NCBI RefSeq assembly: GCF_022807975.1
Contig: NZ_CP094358.1
Span: 248,001 to 312,000 of the forward strand
From: Abyssalbus ytuae
GTDB lineage: Bacteria > Bacteroidota > Bacteroidia > Flavobacteriales > Flavobacteriaceae
DNA: 64,000 bases
Reading direction: 5' to 3'
Shown: positions 53,843-62,407 of the stretch, in pieces
How the letters are laid out: each line of letters opens with the position of its first letter
Numbering within the stretch: position 1 is the first letter of the stretch
Program-made: the position numbers and the translations under genes
Notes under the pieces: generated by a model
Database searches by the model: none
The model's input: the letters and a program-made list of their open reading frames with translations, nothing else
What the model was told of the DNA's origin: nothing

Positions 53843-54751
53843 ATGGAATTCAAACAAAATACTACCCTCGATAAAATATTACACGAGCTTTTTATCCCAT
53901 ATATGGAGAGAGTTCCGGATGTAAAAAAAATAAGTGATGCAATGGTTGATGAAAGTATTATTTCATCTGTAAATGATATTGTAAATGATCATATTGCTTT
54001 CAGGACCATGGGTGTTGATAATTTAGGCATAAAATCGTTTGAAAAAATATTCCTTCATCATGGTTATATTAAAAAGGACTATTATTTTTTTGAAAATAAA
54101 AAGCTGGATGCTTATTGGTATGCCCCGCCCCATTCCAAATATCCAAGAATATTTATTAGCGAATTAAGGGTTAAAGATTTAAGTGAAAATATCCAAACGC
54201 TGATAAAAAAATATACCGACACCGTAAAGAAAGATCCTGTTGATTCGATTGACCTTGATGACTGGAAAGAAGTAGGTGAATTTTTTCATAAACCCTTATG
54301 GCCTTTACCCACTGCCAGCGATTATCAGCAATTACTTAAAGAAAGTGAATATGCCGCCTGGGTAATTTATAACCGTTATTATTTAAACCATTATACCATA
54401 AGCATTCACAGATTAAAAGAAGGCTATAACGACATTGAAAAATTTAATGATTTTCTTGAAAGCATTGGCATAAAACTTAATGATGCAGGCGGCAAAATTA
54501 AGACCAGCCAGGACGGTTTATTACGGCAAAGCAGTACGGTGGCTAAAATGGTTGATGCTACATTTTCAGACGGCACTACCCTGTCAATATCCGGAAGTTA
54601 CGTAGAATTTGCCGAGAGGAAAGTTTTACCCGAATTTAAAGATATTCCAAGAGATAAAATTGAAGCAAAACATTTAAGAGAAGGCTTTGAGGCAGGAAAT
54701 GCCGATAAAATATTTGAAAGTACATATACAGAACAAACAAAAAGAAAATAA
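53843..54751 (+). CDS. DUF1338 (2-oxoadipate dioxygenase/decarboxylase-like) protein
   Basis: Motifs VNDHIAFRTMGVDNLGIKSF and YWYAPPHSKYPRIFISELRV mark the DUF1338/YdcJ-HglS family, VOC-like Fe-dependent enzymes. Established members turn 2-oxoadipate into 2-hydroxyglutarate in lysine breakdown. At 302 aa it is shorter than HglS, as in the compact form. Position between a lysine dehydrogenase-type gene and an aldehyde dehydrogenase fits this role exactly, so confidence in pathway is good even if the precise product is not shown. Confidence 0.82.
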   Translation: MEFKQNTTLDKILHELFIPYMERVPDVKKISDAMVDESIISSVNDIVNDHIAFRTMGVDNLGIKSFEKIFLHHGYIKKDYYFFENKKLDAYWYAPPHSKYPRIFISELRVKDLSENIQTLIKKYTDTVKKDPVDSIDLDDWKEVGEFFHKPLWPLPTASDYQQLLKESEYAAWVIYNRYYLNHYTISIHRLKEGYNDIEKFNDFLESIGIKLNDAGGKIKTSQDGLLRQSSTVAKMVDATFSDGTTLSISGSYVEFAERKVLPEFKDIPRDKIEAKHLREGFEAGNADKIFESTYTEQTKRK

Positions 54752-54760
54752 AATTTAAAA

Positions 54761-56287
54761 ATGAACGTAGATATTAATTTATTTAATTTACCTCAAAATC
54801 CTTTTGGGGCAAGTACAGGGCAAACAAACTGGAAAGGCTCAGGAGAGGAAATAACCATTACCTCTCCGGTTGATGGAAAAGAATTGGGAAAATTAAATAT
54901 GGCTTCGGAAGCCGACTATAAAAAAGTTATAAAAACGGCTGCCATAGCTGCTAAAGAATGGAAAAATATACCCGCTCCCAAAAGAGGGGAAATTGTCAGG
55001 CAATTTGGAGATGTTTTAAGAAAGAATAAAGAGGTACTTGGTAAGCTTGTTAGCTATGAAATGGGCAAAAGTTTGCAGGAAGGATATGGTGAAGTTCAGG
55101 AAATGATAGATATATGCGATTTTGCTACAGGATTATCCAGACAATTATACGGACTACAGATACAATCGGAAAGACCGGATCACAGAATGATGGAACAATG
55201 GCACCCCCTGGGAGTAGTGGGTATTATATCGGCCTTTAATTTTCCTGTGGCTGTTTGGTCATGGAATGCTGCCATAGCATGGGTTTGCGGCAATGTTTGC
55301 ATCTGGAAACCCTCAGAAAAAACTCCTTTTACAGCTTTAAAATGCCAGGAATTATTTACGCAGGTCTTAAAAGTCAACAACCTGCCAGAAGGCATCTCCA
55401 ATGTAATTATAGGAGATTATGAAGTGGGGCAGCTCATGACTGCCGATACCCGCATCTCTTTAATATCTGCAACAGGTTCAACAAGAATGGGTAAAGCGGT
55501 AGCCCAAAGTGTAGCAAAAAGATTAGGAAAAAGTATTTTGGAACTGGGAGGCAACAATGCTGTTATTATTACCGAAAATGCCGACCTTTCCCATGCTATT
55601 CCGGCTATTGTGTTTGGTGCGGTAGGAACGGCAGGGCAACGTTGTACCTCTACCCGACGGTTAATTATTCACCAAAACAAGTACGAACAATTAAAAGAAC
55701 TTTTACTTAAAGCTTATAAGCAATTGCGCATTGGCAACCCCCTTGATGAAAATAATCATGTAGGCCCTTTAATTGATAAAGAAGCTGTTGAAGCCTATAA
55801 AAACTCCATTGAAAAAGCTATTGTACAGGGAGGTAAAGTGCTACATGGAAATGAAGTGATTAAAGGTGAAGAATATTCTACCGGTTGTTATGTTATGCCT
55901 ACCATTATTGAAGCCGCCCCGGAAATGGAAATTGTAAAACACGAAACTTTTGCACCTATAGTATACTTAATGAAATATGATACGCTGGAAGAAGCCATCG
56001 GGATACAAAATAGTGTACCTCAAGGCTTGTCATCGGCAATTTTTACTTTAAATGTACGTGAGGCAGAGCAGTTCCTTTCTTCCGCAGGATCGGATTGCGG
56101 AATTGCAAATGTAAATATAGGAACATCAGGGGCAGAAATTGGTGGCGCCTTTGGAGGTGAAAAAGAAACCGGGGGTGGCAGGGAAAGTGGCTCTGATGCC
56201 TGGAAAGCTTATATGAGAAGACAAACGTGCACTGTAAATTATGGAACCAAATTACCTTTAGCACAGGGAATTAAGTTTGATATTTAA
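54761..56287 (+). CDS. Aldehyde dehydrogenase, aminoadipate-semialdehyde type (ALDH7-like)
   Basis: An ALDH of 508 aa. Catalytic motifs are [10 protein letters not shown] (general base Glu), [16 protein letters not shown] (nucleophile Cys at about residue 296) and [16 protein letters not shown], which is typical of the ALDH7A1 group. It would oxidise 2-aminoadipate 6-semialdehyde to 2-aminoadipate with NAD+. It is the last gene of the operon. A transaminase converting aminoadipate to 2-oxoadipate is not in the window. Confidence 0.87.
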   Translation: MNVDINLFNLPQNPFGASTGQTNWKGSGEEITITSPVDGKELGKLNMASEADYKKVIKTAAIAAKEWKNIPAPKRGEIVRQFGDVLRKNKEVLGKLVSYEMGKSLQEGYGEVQEMIDICDFATGLSRQLYGLQIQSERPDHRMMEQWHPLGVVGIISAFNFPVAVWSWNAAIAWVCGNVCIWKPSEKTPFTALKCQELFTQVLKVNNLPEGISNVIIGDYEVGQLMTADTRISLISATGSTRMGKAVAQSVAKRLGKSILELGGNNAVIITENADLSHAIPAIVFGAVGTAGQRCTSTRRLIIHQNKYEQLKELLLKAYKQLRIGNPLDENNHVGPLIDKEAVEAYKNSIEKAIVQGGKVLHGNEVIKGEEYSTGCYVMPTIIEAAPEMEIVKHETFAPIVYLMKYDTLEEAIGIQNSVPQGLSSAIFTLNVREAEQFLSSAGSDCGIANVNIGTSGAEIGGAFGGEKETGGGRESGSDAWKAYMRRQTCTVNYGTKLPLAQGIKFDI

Positions 56288-56880
56288 GAAGGCTCAGAAA
56301 TAGAAAGAGTAAAGTGGTTACACAAGGATTAGGGACATGATTTTTTAAAAAAATTATTCAGCCCCTACCCTCCTGATATAAACCGCAGTACAAATCCTAT
56401 TCAAAAAAAACTGCCAGGTTTTAGAAACCTGGCAGGTTTGCAAATACACCTGACAAAACCGTCTCGCATGCTGCAGGAACAAATCCCGCATCGGGAAAAC
56501 GTCTCGCAGGGCTGCAGGAACAAATCCCACATCGGGAAAACGTCTCGCAGAGCTGCAGGAACAAATCCCACATCGGGAAAACGTCTCGCAGGGCTGCAGG
56601 AACAAATCCCACATCGGGAAAACGTCTCGCAGAGCTGCAGGAACAAATCCCGCATCGGGAAAACGTCTCGCAGGGCTGCAGGAACAAATCCCCGACCGGG
56701 GAAAACGTCTCGCAGGCTGCAGGGACAAATCTACACCTGACAAAAACGCCTCGCAGTACTGCAGGACAAAAAAATACCGCGGTATGAGTTATATTCTTTC
56801 TATCGGGAGGGAGACAGAGGGTATATCTAGTAAATGAAATTTTTCACTTTGCTTCTAAAAGCAATTGTTTAAATATAATT
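56288..56880. other. 593-bp noncoding region with repeats
   Basis: Contains a perfect 11-bp hairpin CTGCCAGGTTT / AAACCTGGCAG at 56411-56435, the 33-nt repeat copy at 56426-56458, the 41-bp tandem array, and about 110 bp of ordinary AT-rich DNA before the gene at 57312's end. Open frames across the array are artefacts of the repeat period. Confidence 0.75.
56461..56771. repeat. 41-bp tandem repeat array (about 7.5 copies)
   Basis: Units begin GTCTCGCAG(G/A)GCTGCAGGAA and continue with a CCC(G/A)CATCGGG mini-hairpin and AAAAC. Boundaries are 56461, 56501, 56542, 56583, 56624, 56665, 56707 and 56748; lengths are 40, 41, 41, 41, 41, 42, 41 and a partial unit. Units 2-5 alternate between CAGGGCTG and CAGAGCTG. 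Unit 6 has CCCCGACCGGGG, so both hairpin arms changed together. Unit 7 ends with the same TACACCTGACAAAAAC found before the array. Confidence 0.9.
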
Positions 56881-57312
56881 TCAGCACTTTTTTTCTAATA
56901 GAATGGAGTTGGAGTAGCAAAATACCCGTTTTTTTATTTCCCTGAATTTTTCCAGGTACTGATTTATTCTGCTTTTAATCTCCTGGTGTTGGTTGATGTA
57001 ATCTGATGCACATTTTTTCCTGTTGGATTCCATCATTCCGCCAAGTTGATTATCATGATGATGAACCTTTTTCAACATTTGAGAATTTTCTCTTTTAACG
57101 TTTAACAGGTCTTTTTTTAAATTGTGCGACTCGTGAAACATATTTTCTATATGAGGCATAAAGGTATAAGAATTTAGCAGCCCGGTAAAAAACCTTACCT
57201 CATCTACTACAAATTCTAATTCTGAAAGCATTACTTTTGAATCATAATGTAATTCTTCAATCCTTTTTTCCAATTCCTTTTTTTCAAGTAAATCCACCCC
57301 TTTCATCTTCAA
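56881..57312 (-). CDS. Coiled-coil protein of unknown function
   Basis: A 143 aa, mostly helical and highly charged protein with two likely coiled-coil stretches (about 8-30 and 60-130), His-rich HHHDNQ in the middle, and two late Cys. No domain was recognised and no signal peptide is present. The start may be Met1 or Met3 (MKMKGVDLL). A Crp/Fnr-like palindrome lies 57 nt upstream, linking it to the stress cluster. Confidence 0.5.
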   Translation of the reverse strand: MKMKGVDLLEKKELEKRIEELHYDSKVMLSELEFVVDEVRFFTGLLNSYTFMPHIENMFHESHNLKKDLLNVKRENSQMLKKVHHHDNQLGGMMESNRKKCASDYINQHQEIKSRINQYLEKFREIKKRVFCYSNSILLEKKC

Positions 57313-57368
57313 AAAATTTTAATTAACAGAAACATTAAAAAAGTTAATAATAAAACCACAAACCACAC

Positions 57369-57382
57369 ATGATTTTTATCAT
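57369..57382. promoter_or_regulatory. Crp/Fnr-like palindrome ATGAT-TTTT-ATCAT
   Basis: A perfect 14-bp palindrome located 57 nt before the start of the coiled-coil gene (minus strand, start 57312). Same pattern as the sites at 61552 and 62337. Confidence 0.6.
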
Positions 57383-57396
57383 AATTAACAATAAAA

Positions 57397-58770
57397 TTAC
57401 AAATTAACTAACTCATTTTCAAATAGTTTAGGGATGAAAACATTCCATTTGAAGATATCTTCCAACTTTACTTTTAAAATATTACTGCTTTTTTCTTCCC
57501 CATGTATTAAAAATACTTTAGAAGGTTTCTCTTTTATTTCTGTTAACCAATCCAGTATTTCACTTTGACCGGCATGGGCAGACATTGTTTGTATATGCTC
57601 AATACGTGCTTTTACTTCTCGGTATTTACCAAAGAATTTTATCTCTTTAGCTCCTTCCTGCAAATCCCTTCCCCTGGTTCCCTGGGCCTGGAATCCTACT
57701 AACAGTACTATATTTTCTTCATTATCTATATATTGATCCAAATAGGTTAAAACCCGGCCACCGGTAACCATTCCGCTACCGGCTATTATTATTTTAGAGC
57801 GGTTATCATCAATGATTTCCCAGGTTTCTTTATAGGACTGAACCAGGGTAATATGTTTTAAAACAGCATTATAGTCCTGGGGTGTAAGTTTGTGCCAGTC
57901 TGAATAATTTCTAAATACCTGCAGTACATTGGTTCCCATAGGGCTATCTACTATTACCGGAATATTGGGGATTTTGTTCTTCCTGTACATTTTCCATAGC
58001 AAATAGATTAAATTTTGTGTTCTTTCAATGGCAAAACTGGGTATTATAAGATTTCCTCTTTTGTGGAGTACCTCGTTAACCAGGGATGATATAATTTCTT
58101 CTACATCCTCATCAGGGTGATCTTTATCTCCATAGGTGCTTTCTAAAAATAAATAATCTGCTTTTTGGGGTTTTTGAGGGGGATAAAGTAACAAATCATT
58201 TTTCCTGCCTATATCGCCCGAAAACACAAATCTTTTGCCAAAAATTTCAATTTCTATAAACACAGATCCTATAATATGGCCGTTGTATTTAAACCTGTAC
58301 ATTATATTTTCGGACAGGTATTTCCATTTACCTGTTTCTACCCCTGTAAAAAACTGTAGTGTTTTACTAACATCTTTTCCGGTATATAATGGTAAAGCAG
58401 GGTCATGTTTAGAATATCCTTCACGGTTTGCTTTTTCGGCTTCTTCTTCGTGTATTTTTGCGCTGTCTTGCAAAACAATGGTGGCAATATCTAAAGTGGG
58501 ATATGTTGCAATAATTTTTCCATGAAAACCCTGCATAATTAACCTGGGTAAATACCCCACATGATCTAAATGGCCATGAGTTAAAAGAACCACATCAATA
58601 TGGGCAACATCAACGGGAAGGTTTTTCCAGTTCAATTCCCTCAGGGCTTTAATTCCCTGAAACATTCCACAATCGATCAATATATTTTTTTCGTTTGTTT
58701 CAATTAAAAATTTAGAACCGGTTACCTCCCCAGCGGCTCCTAAAAAATGTATATTAACCGAATGTGCCAT
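57397..58770 (-). CDS. Beta-CASP metallo-beta-lactamase RNase-like hydrolase
   Basis: A 457 aa protein with MBL motifs: GAAGEVTGSKFLIE, LTHGHLDHVGYLPRL (HxHxDH at about 58-63), FVFSGDIGR, and beta-CASP elements FLESTYGD (motif A), GSGMVTGGRVLTYLDQY and TMSAHAGQSEI (motif B His). The family comprises CPSF-like RNA exo/endonucleases. It begins 1 nt after the stop of the ATP-cone gene, so it is in the same operon with a universal stress protein. Confidence 0.88.
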   Translation of the reverse strand: MAHSVNIHFLGAAGEVTGSKFLIETNEKNILIDCGMFQGIKALRELNWKNLPVDVAHIDVVLLTHGHLDHVGYLPRLIMQGFHGKIIATYPTLDIATIVLQDSAKIHEEEAEKANREGYSKHDPALPLYTGKDVSKTLQFFTGVETGKWKYLSENIMYRFKYNGHIIGSVFIEIEIFGKRFVFSGDIGRKNDLLLYPPQKPQKADYLFLESTYGDKDHPDEDVEEIISSLVNEVLHKRGNLIIPSFAIERTQNLIYLLWKMYRKNKIPNIPVIVDSPMGTNVLQVFRNYSDWHKLTPQDYNAVLKHITLVQSYKETWEIIDDNRSKIIIAGSGMVTGGRVLTYLDQYIDNEENIVLLVGFQAQGTRGRDLQEGAKEIKFFGKYREVKARIEHIQTMSAHAGQSEILDWLTEIKEKPSKVFLIHGEEKSSNILKVKLEDIFKWNVFIPKLFENELVNL

Positions 58771-58771
58771 C

Positions 58772-59611
58772 TTACAAATTACAAAGCTTATTTATTTCGT
58801 GAATAATTTTTTGTTTTCTGTTTTCTGAAACCCCAAGGTGATCGAGCATAAAAGATTCTTCAATAAGTTGCCTGCACAAAACAATATTTCTGTCCAGCAA
58901 AAATTGTTTTTCTTCGCTACTTAACAAAGTTGATACTGTAACCGGATATAATCCTACCCTGTCTATCCTGTCTTTCAGGGCATTTCCTTTAGGGTAATCC
59001 CAGCTTAACAAGTGTAATCCTGCACAATTGCCATATTTAACGGCATCAACAGTAAATCGTGTGTTTGTTACTACCCAACCCTCGGTAAGAGGTTTATTTG
59101 AGTTGATTCCATTCCATTTTTGTTTAACATCTATGTACCTGGAATTTATGTAAAGAGGTACTTTTACATTACAATTGCGGCCCTCTTCACTATGAAATTT
59201 ACATTCTACCAATATAAATTCACTGTGTTTTTCGGCCAGTACATCTACTTCATGTGATACGCAAAGCCCGTTAAGTATTTTACCAATCTCTACCTTGTAA
59301 CCGGAATATTTTAATATGGCTCCTATAAACTTTTCAAACGGAAAACCCGTAGGCCCTAAATTATAAATAGCCTTCTTTAAACTATATCGTGAAGCAAGAA
59401 ATGTTTCTTTACCTTTTAATAAAGCATAGGCCCTGTTATATATTTCTTTGGTTGAAATGCCCTGATACAATTCGTCCCTGACAATGTCTAAAATATGATT
59501 AATGGTTTTTTCGTCGGCACCTGCTCTTTTTAAAGATCCCCTTAACTTATCAAAGGAAAATTTCACTCTTTTACCTGATGATTTAACAATCTCAACATCT
59601 TTGTTTGCCAT
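58772..59611 (-). CDS. ATP-cone protein with PD-(D/E)xK endonuclease-like domain
   Basis: Residues 1-90 form an ATP-cone domain (EIVKSSGKRVKFSFDKLRGS, ISTKEIYNRAYALLKGKE), the nucleotide-sensing module of ribonucleotide reductases and NrdR. Residues about 95-215 look like an Mrr-type restriction endonuclease fold with conserved HEVDVLA and ILVECKF (D-x-n-E-C-K). The pairing suggests a nuclease or DNA/RNA-binding protein responding to ATP levels (inference). It is 14 nt after a universal stress protein gene and 1 nt before the beta-CASP gene. Confidence 0.8.
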   Translation of the reverse strand: MANKDVEIVKSSGKRVKFSFDKLRGSLKRAGADEKTINHILDIVRDELYQGISTKEIYNRAYALLKGKETFLASRYSLKKAIYNLGPTGFPFEKFIGAILKYSGYKVEIGKILNGLCVSHEVDVLAEKHSEFILVECKFHSEEGRNCNVKVPLYINSRYIDVKQKWNGINSNKPLTEGWVVTNTRFTVDAVKYGNCAGLHLLSWDYPKGNALKDRIDRVGLYPVTVSTLLSSEEKQFLLDRNIVLCRQLIEESFMLDHLGVSENRKQKIIHEINKLCNL

Positions 59612-59625
59612 ACATCTAATTTAAT

Positions 59626-60465
59626 TTAATGATGCATTACCAACAAAGGTATTTTTGTATAAAATCCTACATTTTTTAAAACGGGTACCTTTATCAATCT
59701 TTCAAAAAAACTATGCTTTCTGTTTACCAAAGCTATGATATTAGCATTTACACTTTCTACAAAGCATCTTATACCCAAAGCGGGATCCATATTACTTATT
59801 GAATGAAATGAATGTTTAACCTTTTTTAAATCGTCCTCAAGCAATTCTTTATTTTTAAGTTGTTCTTCACTCAATTTATCTTCTTCTTTAATGTGTAACA
59901 CATGGATGGTAGAGTCAAACATTCTTACTATTTCCAGGAGAGATTGTAATTCTTTTTTTTTGTAAGCGTATTCATAGGATGCGGGAAATACAACTTTTTT
60001 AATTTTAACTTCCCGGGTTTGTTCGGGGATAACTAATACAGGACATCCGGTTACTTTTTGCATAACATCTATGGCATTACTGCCAAAATACACACTTCTG
60101 GATCCGGTAGCGCCTTTAGTTCCCATTATGATCATATCAATAGACCGGGACTCTACTACATTAGTAACAGCATCGAGCAAAAAATTATTGATTGACAATA
60201 CTTCAAAAGAATGTTTTACATTAGGATGCATGTCTGCTATCTTGTTTACTACATCTTTTAAAGCTTCCTGCGATTCATCATAAGCTTCTTTATAAGCCGG
60301 GTTACCCTTATCCGGTGCCATAAGATTTGTTGTAGTATAAGTGTCTATGTGAAATGTATTAAGTAAGTAAAATTCACATTCAAAATCTTTAAAAAGCTCT
60401 GTCGCATAGAAAATAGCGTTCCATGCATTTTCTGAGAAATCGGTAGGTAATAAAATACGTTTCAT
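59626..60465 (-). CDS. Tandem universal stress protein (UspA family)
   Basis: The start was set at ATG 60465 (MKRILLPTDFSENAWNAIFY); a longer frame from 60510 adds 15 residues before the usual UspA start. Two Usp domains lie at about 1-145 and 150-280. The first has the ATP-binding motif MGTKGATGSRSVYFGSNAID with the G-x2-G-x9-G-(S/T) pattern; the second is degenerate. Such proteins support survival under energy or oxygen limitation. It heads the operon with the ATP-cone and beta-CASP genes. Confidence 0.88.
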   Translation of the reverse strand: MKRILLPTDFSENAWNAIFYATELFKDFECEFYLLNTFHIDTYTTTNLMAPDKGNPAYKEAYDESQEALKDVVNKIADMHPNVKHSFEVLSINNFLLDAVTNVVESRSIDMIIMGTKGATGSRSVYFGSNAIDVMQKVTGCPVLVIPEQTREVKIKKVVFPASYEYAYKKKELQSLLEIVRMFDSTIHVLHIKEEDKLSEEQLKNKELLEDDLKKVKHSFHSISNMDPALGIRCFVESVNANIIALVNRKHSFFERLIKVPVLKNVGFYTKIPLLVMHH

Positions 60466-60593
60466 TTTTATTGTTTTTTGACTGATTTTTATGACTTCTA
60501 TATATACCAATAAGTTTTAAATAATAAATGTTCCCCTTATTTCAGTTTTACAAAAACTTAATAACAGCGTTCACTGTTAACATACAAATATTT

Positions 60594-61451
60594 TTATCCT
60601 CTCAGCCTTCCTGTATCTTTCATAACTAAAAACGGAATTTTTATTTTGAAACCAATTTTTTCAATATTCTGCCTTAAAAGGAGCCGCTCTAACAGTGAAT
60701 GTTTTCTGTTCATCATGGCTAGCATATCAGTAGGATGATTTTCTAAATAATGATCTATAGCCAATGATAAATTTTTATCCTTAAGCTTTATGAAATTATG
60801 ATTAACTCCTTCACAACATTCATCAATAAATTCTTTGTTTTTTATCTGATTTACAGATAGTTTATTTTCTTCTTCCATATGCATTACTGTTATTTGTGCA
60901 TTGTTAGCGGTGGCCAGGTGTAATAACATTTTAATTTCCCTTCTTTTATAAAACACCAGATAGTCTGATGCAAATAATATTTCCATAATTTCCCTGAACC
61001 TGAAATTTTCCGGTATTGCCAAAACCGGACAGGAAGCTTTTCTCATAACAAACACCGTATTGGTTCCGAACAAAATACTTTTTGCACCGGTGGCTCCTTT
61101 GGTTCCCATAATAATCAAATCTATGTCTTCATCTTCAACAATGTCATTTATTTCATCAGTTAAAATATTAAAAGCCGAGATTGTTTTATAAGTATGTTTC
61201 GGGTTGGAATAATCCCTTAGGAGTTCGTCTATTAATTTTGCAAGGTTAGAATCGGCTTCTTTTTTTATATCAGCTTCTATTTTTTTAAAATCATTGCCTG
61301 CTACGGTTAAATAGTCAATCCCTAAATATGGGATAGTATAGGTATGAAGAAAAAAGAATTTGCACTCTTCACTTTTAAAAAGTTCCAATGCATAATCAAT
61401 AGCATTACGGGCATTATCAGAAAAGTCGGTTGGTATTAAAATTCTTTTCAT
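60594..61451 (-). CDS. Tandem universal stress protein, second copy
   Basis: A 285 aa protein with the same two-domain layout. The start MKRILIPTDFSDNARNAIDY is at 61451. The nucleotide motif MGTKGATGAKSILFGTNTVF lies at about 116-135. It is clearly paralogous to the 59626 gene along its length. The 128 bp between them hold no terminator, so it may be the first gene of that operon. Two Crp/Fnr-like palindromes lie in its divergent promoter region. Confidence 0.88.
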   Translation of the reverse strand: MKRILIPTDFSDNARNAIDYALELFKSEECKFFFLHTYTIPYLGIDYLTVAGNDFKKIEADIKKEADSNLAKLIDELLRDYSNPKHTYKTISAFNILTDEINDIVEDEDIDLIIMGTKGATGAKSILFGTNTVFVMRKASCPVLAIPENFRFREIMEILFASDYLVFYKRREIKMLLHLATANNAQITVMHMEEENKLSVNQIKNKEFIDECCEGVNHNFIKLKDKNLSLAIDHYLENHPTDMLAMMNRKHSLLERLLLRQNIEKIGFKIKIPFLVMKDTGRLRG

Positions 61452-61499
61452 TTTATTATTTTTTCTGTTCTAATTTAATTTTTAGACCAGATGAAAACA

Positions 61500-61513
61500 A
61501 TGACATAAATCAT
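61500..61513. promoter_or_regulatory. Crp/Fnr-like palindrome ATGA-CATAAA-TCAT
   Basis: Symmetric ATGA...TCAT 49 nt before the start of the minus-strand universal stress gene at 61451, in the divergent region shared with the DUF2267 gene. Confidence 0.6.
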
Positions 61514-61551
61514 TATAACTAACTAAAAACTAAATAGATAATAACAATAAA

Positions 61552-61565
61552 ATGATTATTATCAT
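61552..61565. promoter_or_regulatory. Crp/Fnr-like palindrome ATGAT-TATT-ATCAT
   Basis: A 14-bp palindrome 51 nt before the DUF2267 start at 61616. With the site at 61500 it would give one site per divergent gene at nearly equal distance from each start. Confidence 0.65.
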
Positions 61566-61615
61566 TCTTTTAATCAAAAAATTATAAGAGTTTTATTACT
61601 CTAAAATAAAAAGTG

Positions 61616-62065
61616 ATGGCACTTAATTTTAATGAATTTGCAAAAGAGGGAAATACTTTCATGAAGGAGTATACTAAAAAATTAAATCTCCTGGACAACA
61701 CTCAAAAAGGGGGAAGAATACTATCTTCAATATTACATGCTCTCAGGGAAATCATATCGGTAGATGAATCGTTGCAATTAATATCTCAATTTCCTATGTT
61801 TTTGAAAGCGGTTTATGTGAACGGCTGGACAGGTAAAAACAAAAAGAGGCGGGTTAAAAATATGGAAGATTTTATCCGGTTGATTAAAGAATATAATGGG
61901 GTTACTGCAGAATATGATTTTGGCGATGATGATAGTACCGAGAATTATATTTATTCTACTTTTATGATGTTGAGAAAATATGTTTCATTGGGAGAGTTGG
62001 AAGATATCAGAACAGAATTGCCAAAAGATTTAAAATCCATGGTTTATCACAATGTAATGTTCTAG
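61616..62065 (+). CDS. DUF2267-like protein
   Basis: The start was set at ATG 61616 rather than the GTG directly before it. The 149 aa sequence, mostly helical (LNFNEFAKEGNTFMKEYTKK, GRILSSILHALREIISVDES, LPKDLKSMVYHNVMF), matches the DUF2267 pattern of two helical repeats with a conserved R-x-x-x-x-x-x-H-A-L-R-(E/D) segment. Function is unknown. Members are often found near universal stress proteins. It is divergent from the universal stress gene. Confidence 0.7.
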   Translation: MALNFNEFAKEGNTFMKEYTKKLNLLDNTQKGGRILSSILHALREIISVDESLQLISQFPMFLKAVYVNGWTGKNKKRRVKNMEDFIRLIKEYNGVTAEYDFGDDDSTENYIYSTFMMLRKYVSLGELEDIRTELPKDLKSMVYHNVMF

Positions 62066-62152
62066 CAATAATTTTTAAGCTTCTGAAGGACTTTTATTTA
62101 ACTATAAAAAATTACGGAGCTTATAAACATATTTACTTTTATGTTTTAGTTT

Positions 62153-62238
62153 GATATTAAGGAAATGAATATCATCATTTTTCATACTTAATTATTTATT
62201 TCACTATTTACAAGATGTATTATCATTTCCTTAATATC
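62153..62238. repeat. 16-bp perfect inverted repeat, extendable
   Basis: GATATTAAGGAAATGA (62153-62168) pairs fully with TCATTTCCTTAATATC (62223-62238). Pairing nearly continues inward (ATATCATC with GATGTATTA) with one bulge. The loop is AT-rich and no T tract follows. Confidence 0.7.
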
Positions 62239-62336
62239 TTATTTATACAGTTTTCTTCCTGTAACGGATAACAAACGAAACTTAATTTCCTTAAGAAATA
62301 ATTTAACAATAAAAAGATTGTTTTTAACACATTAAG

Positions 62337-62350
62337 ATGATGAAAATCAT
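62337..62350. promoter_or_regulatory. Crp/Fnr-like palindrome ATGAT-GAAA-ATCAT
   Basis: A 14-bp site with perfect 5-bp arms, 58 nt before the dodecin ATG, within the distance range of the other copies. Confidence 0.65.
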
Positions 62351-62407
62351 TGTTTTAAGTTTTTAATCAATATAAATTAAAGACTCTTAATCACAAACAA
62401 TACAGCC

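Larger units (their letters stand above)
62066..62407. other. 342-bp noncoding region before dodecin gene
   Basis: No gene seen. It holds a long inverted repeat (62153-62238), AT-rich DNA, and a Crp/Fnr-like palindrome at 62337. Confidence 0.7.

Noticed and set aside
56354-56743. Long overlapping open frames on both strands (84-129 codons) with Cys/Arg-rich repeated peptides
   Set aside because: They are products of the 41-bp tandem repeat, whose unit lacks stop codons in several frames; several frames are open at once, none has a sensible start or neighbour.
56461-56771. CRISPR array
   Set aside because: Units are contiguous and nearly identical along all 41 bp; there are no unique spacers and no cas genes nearby.
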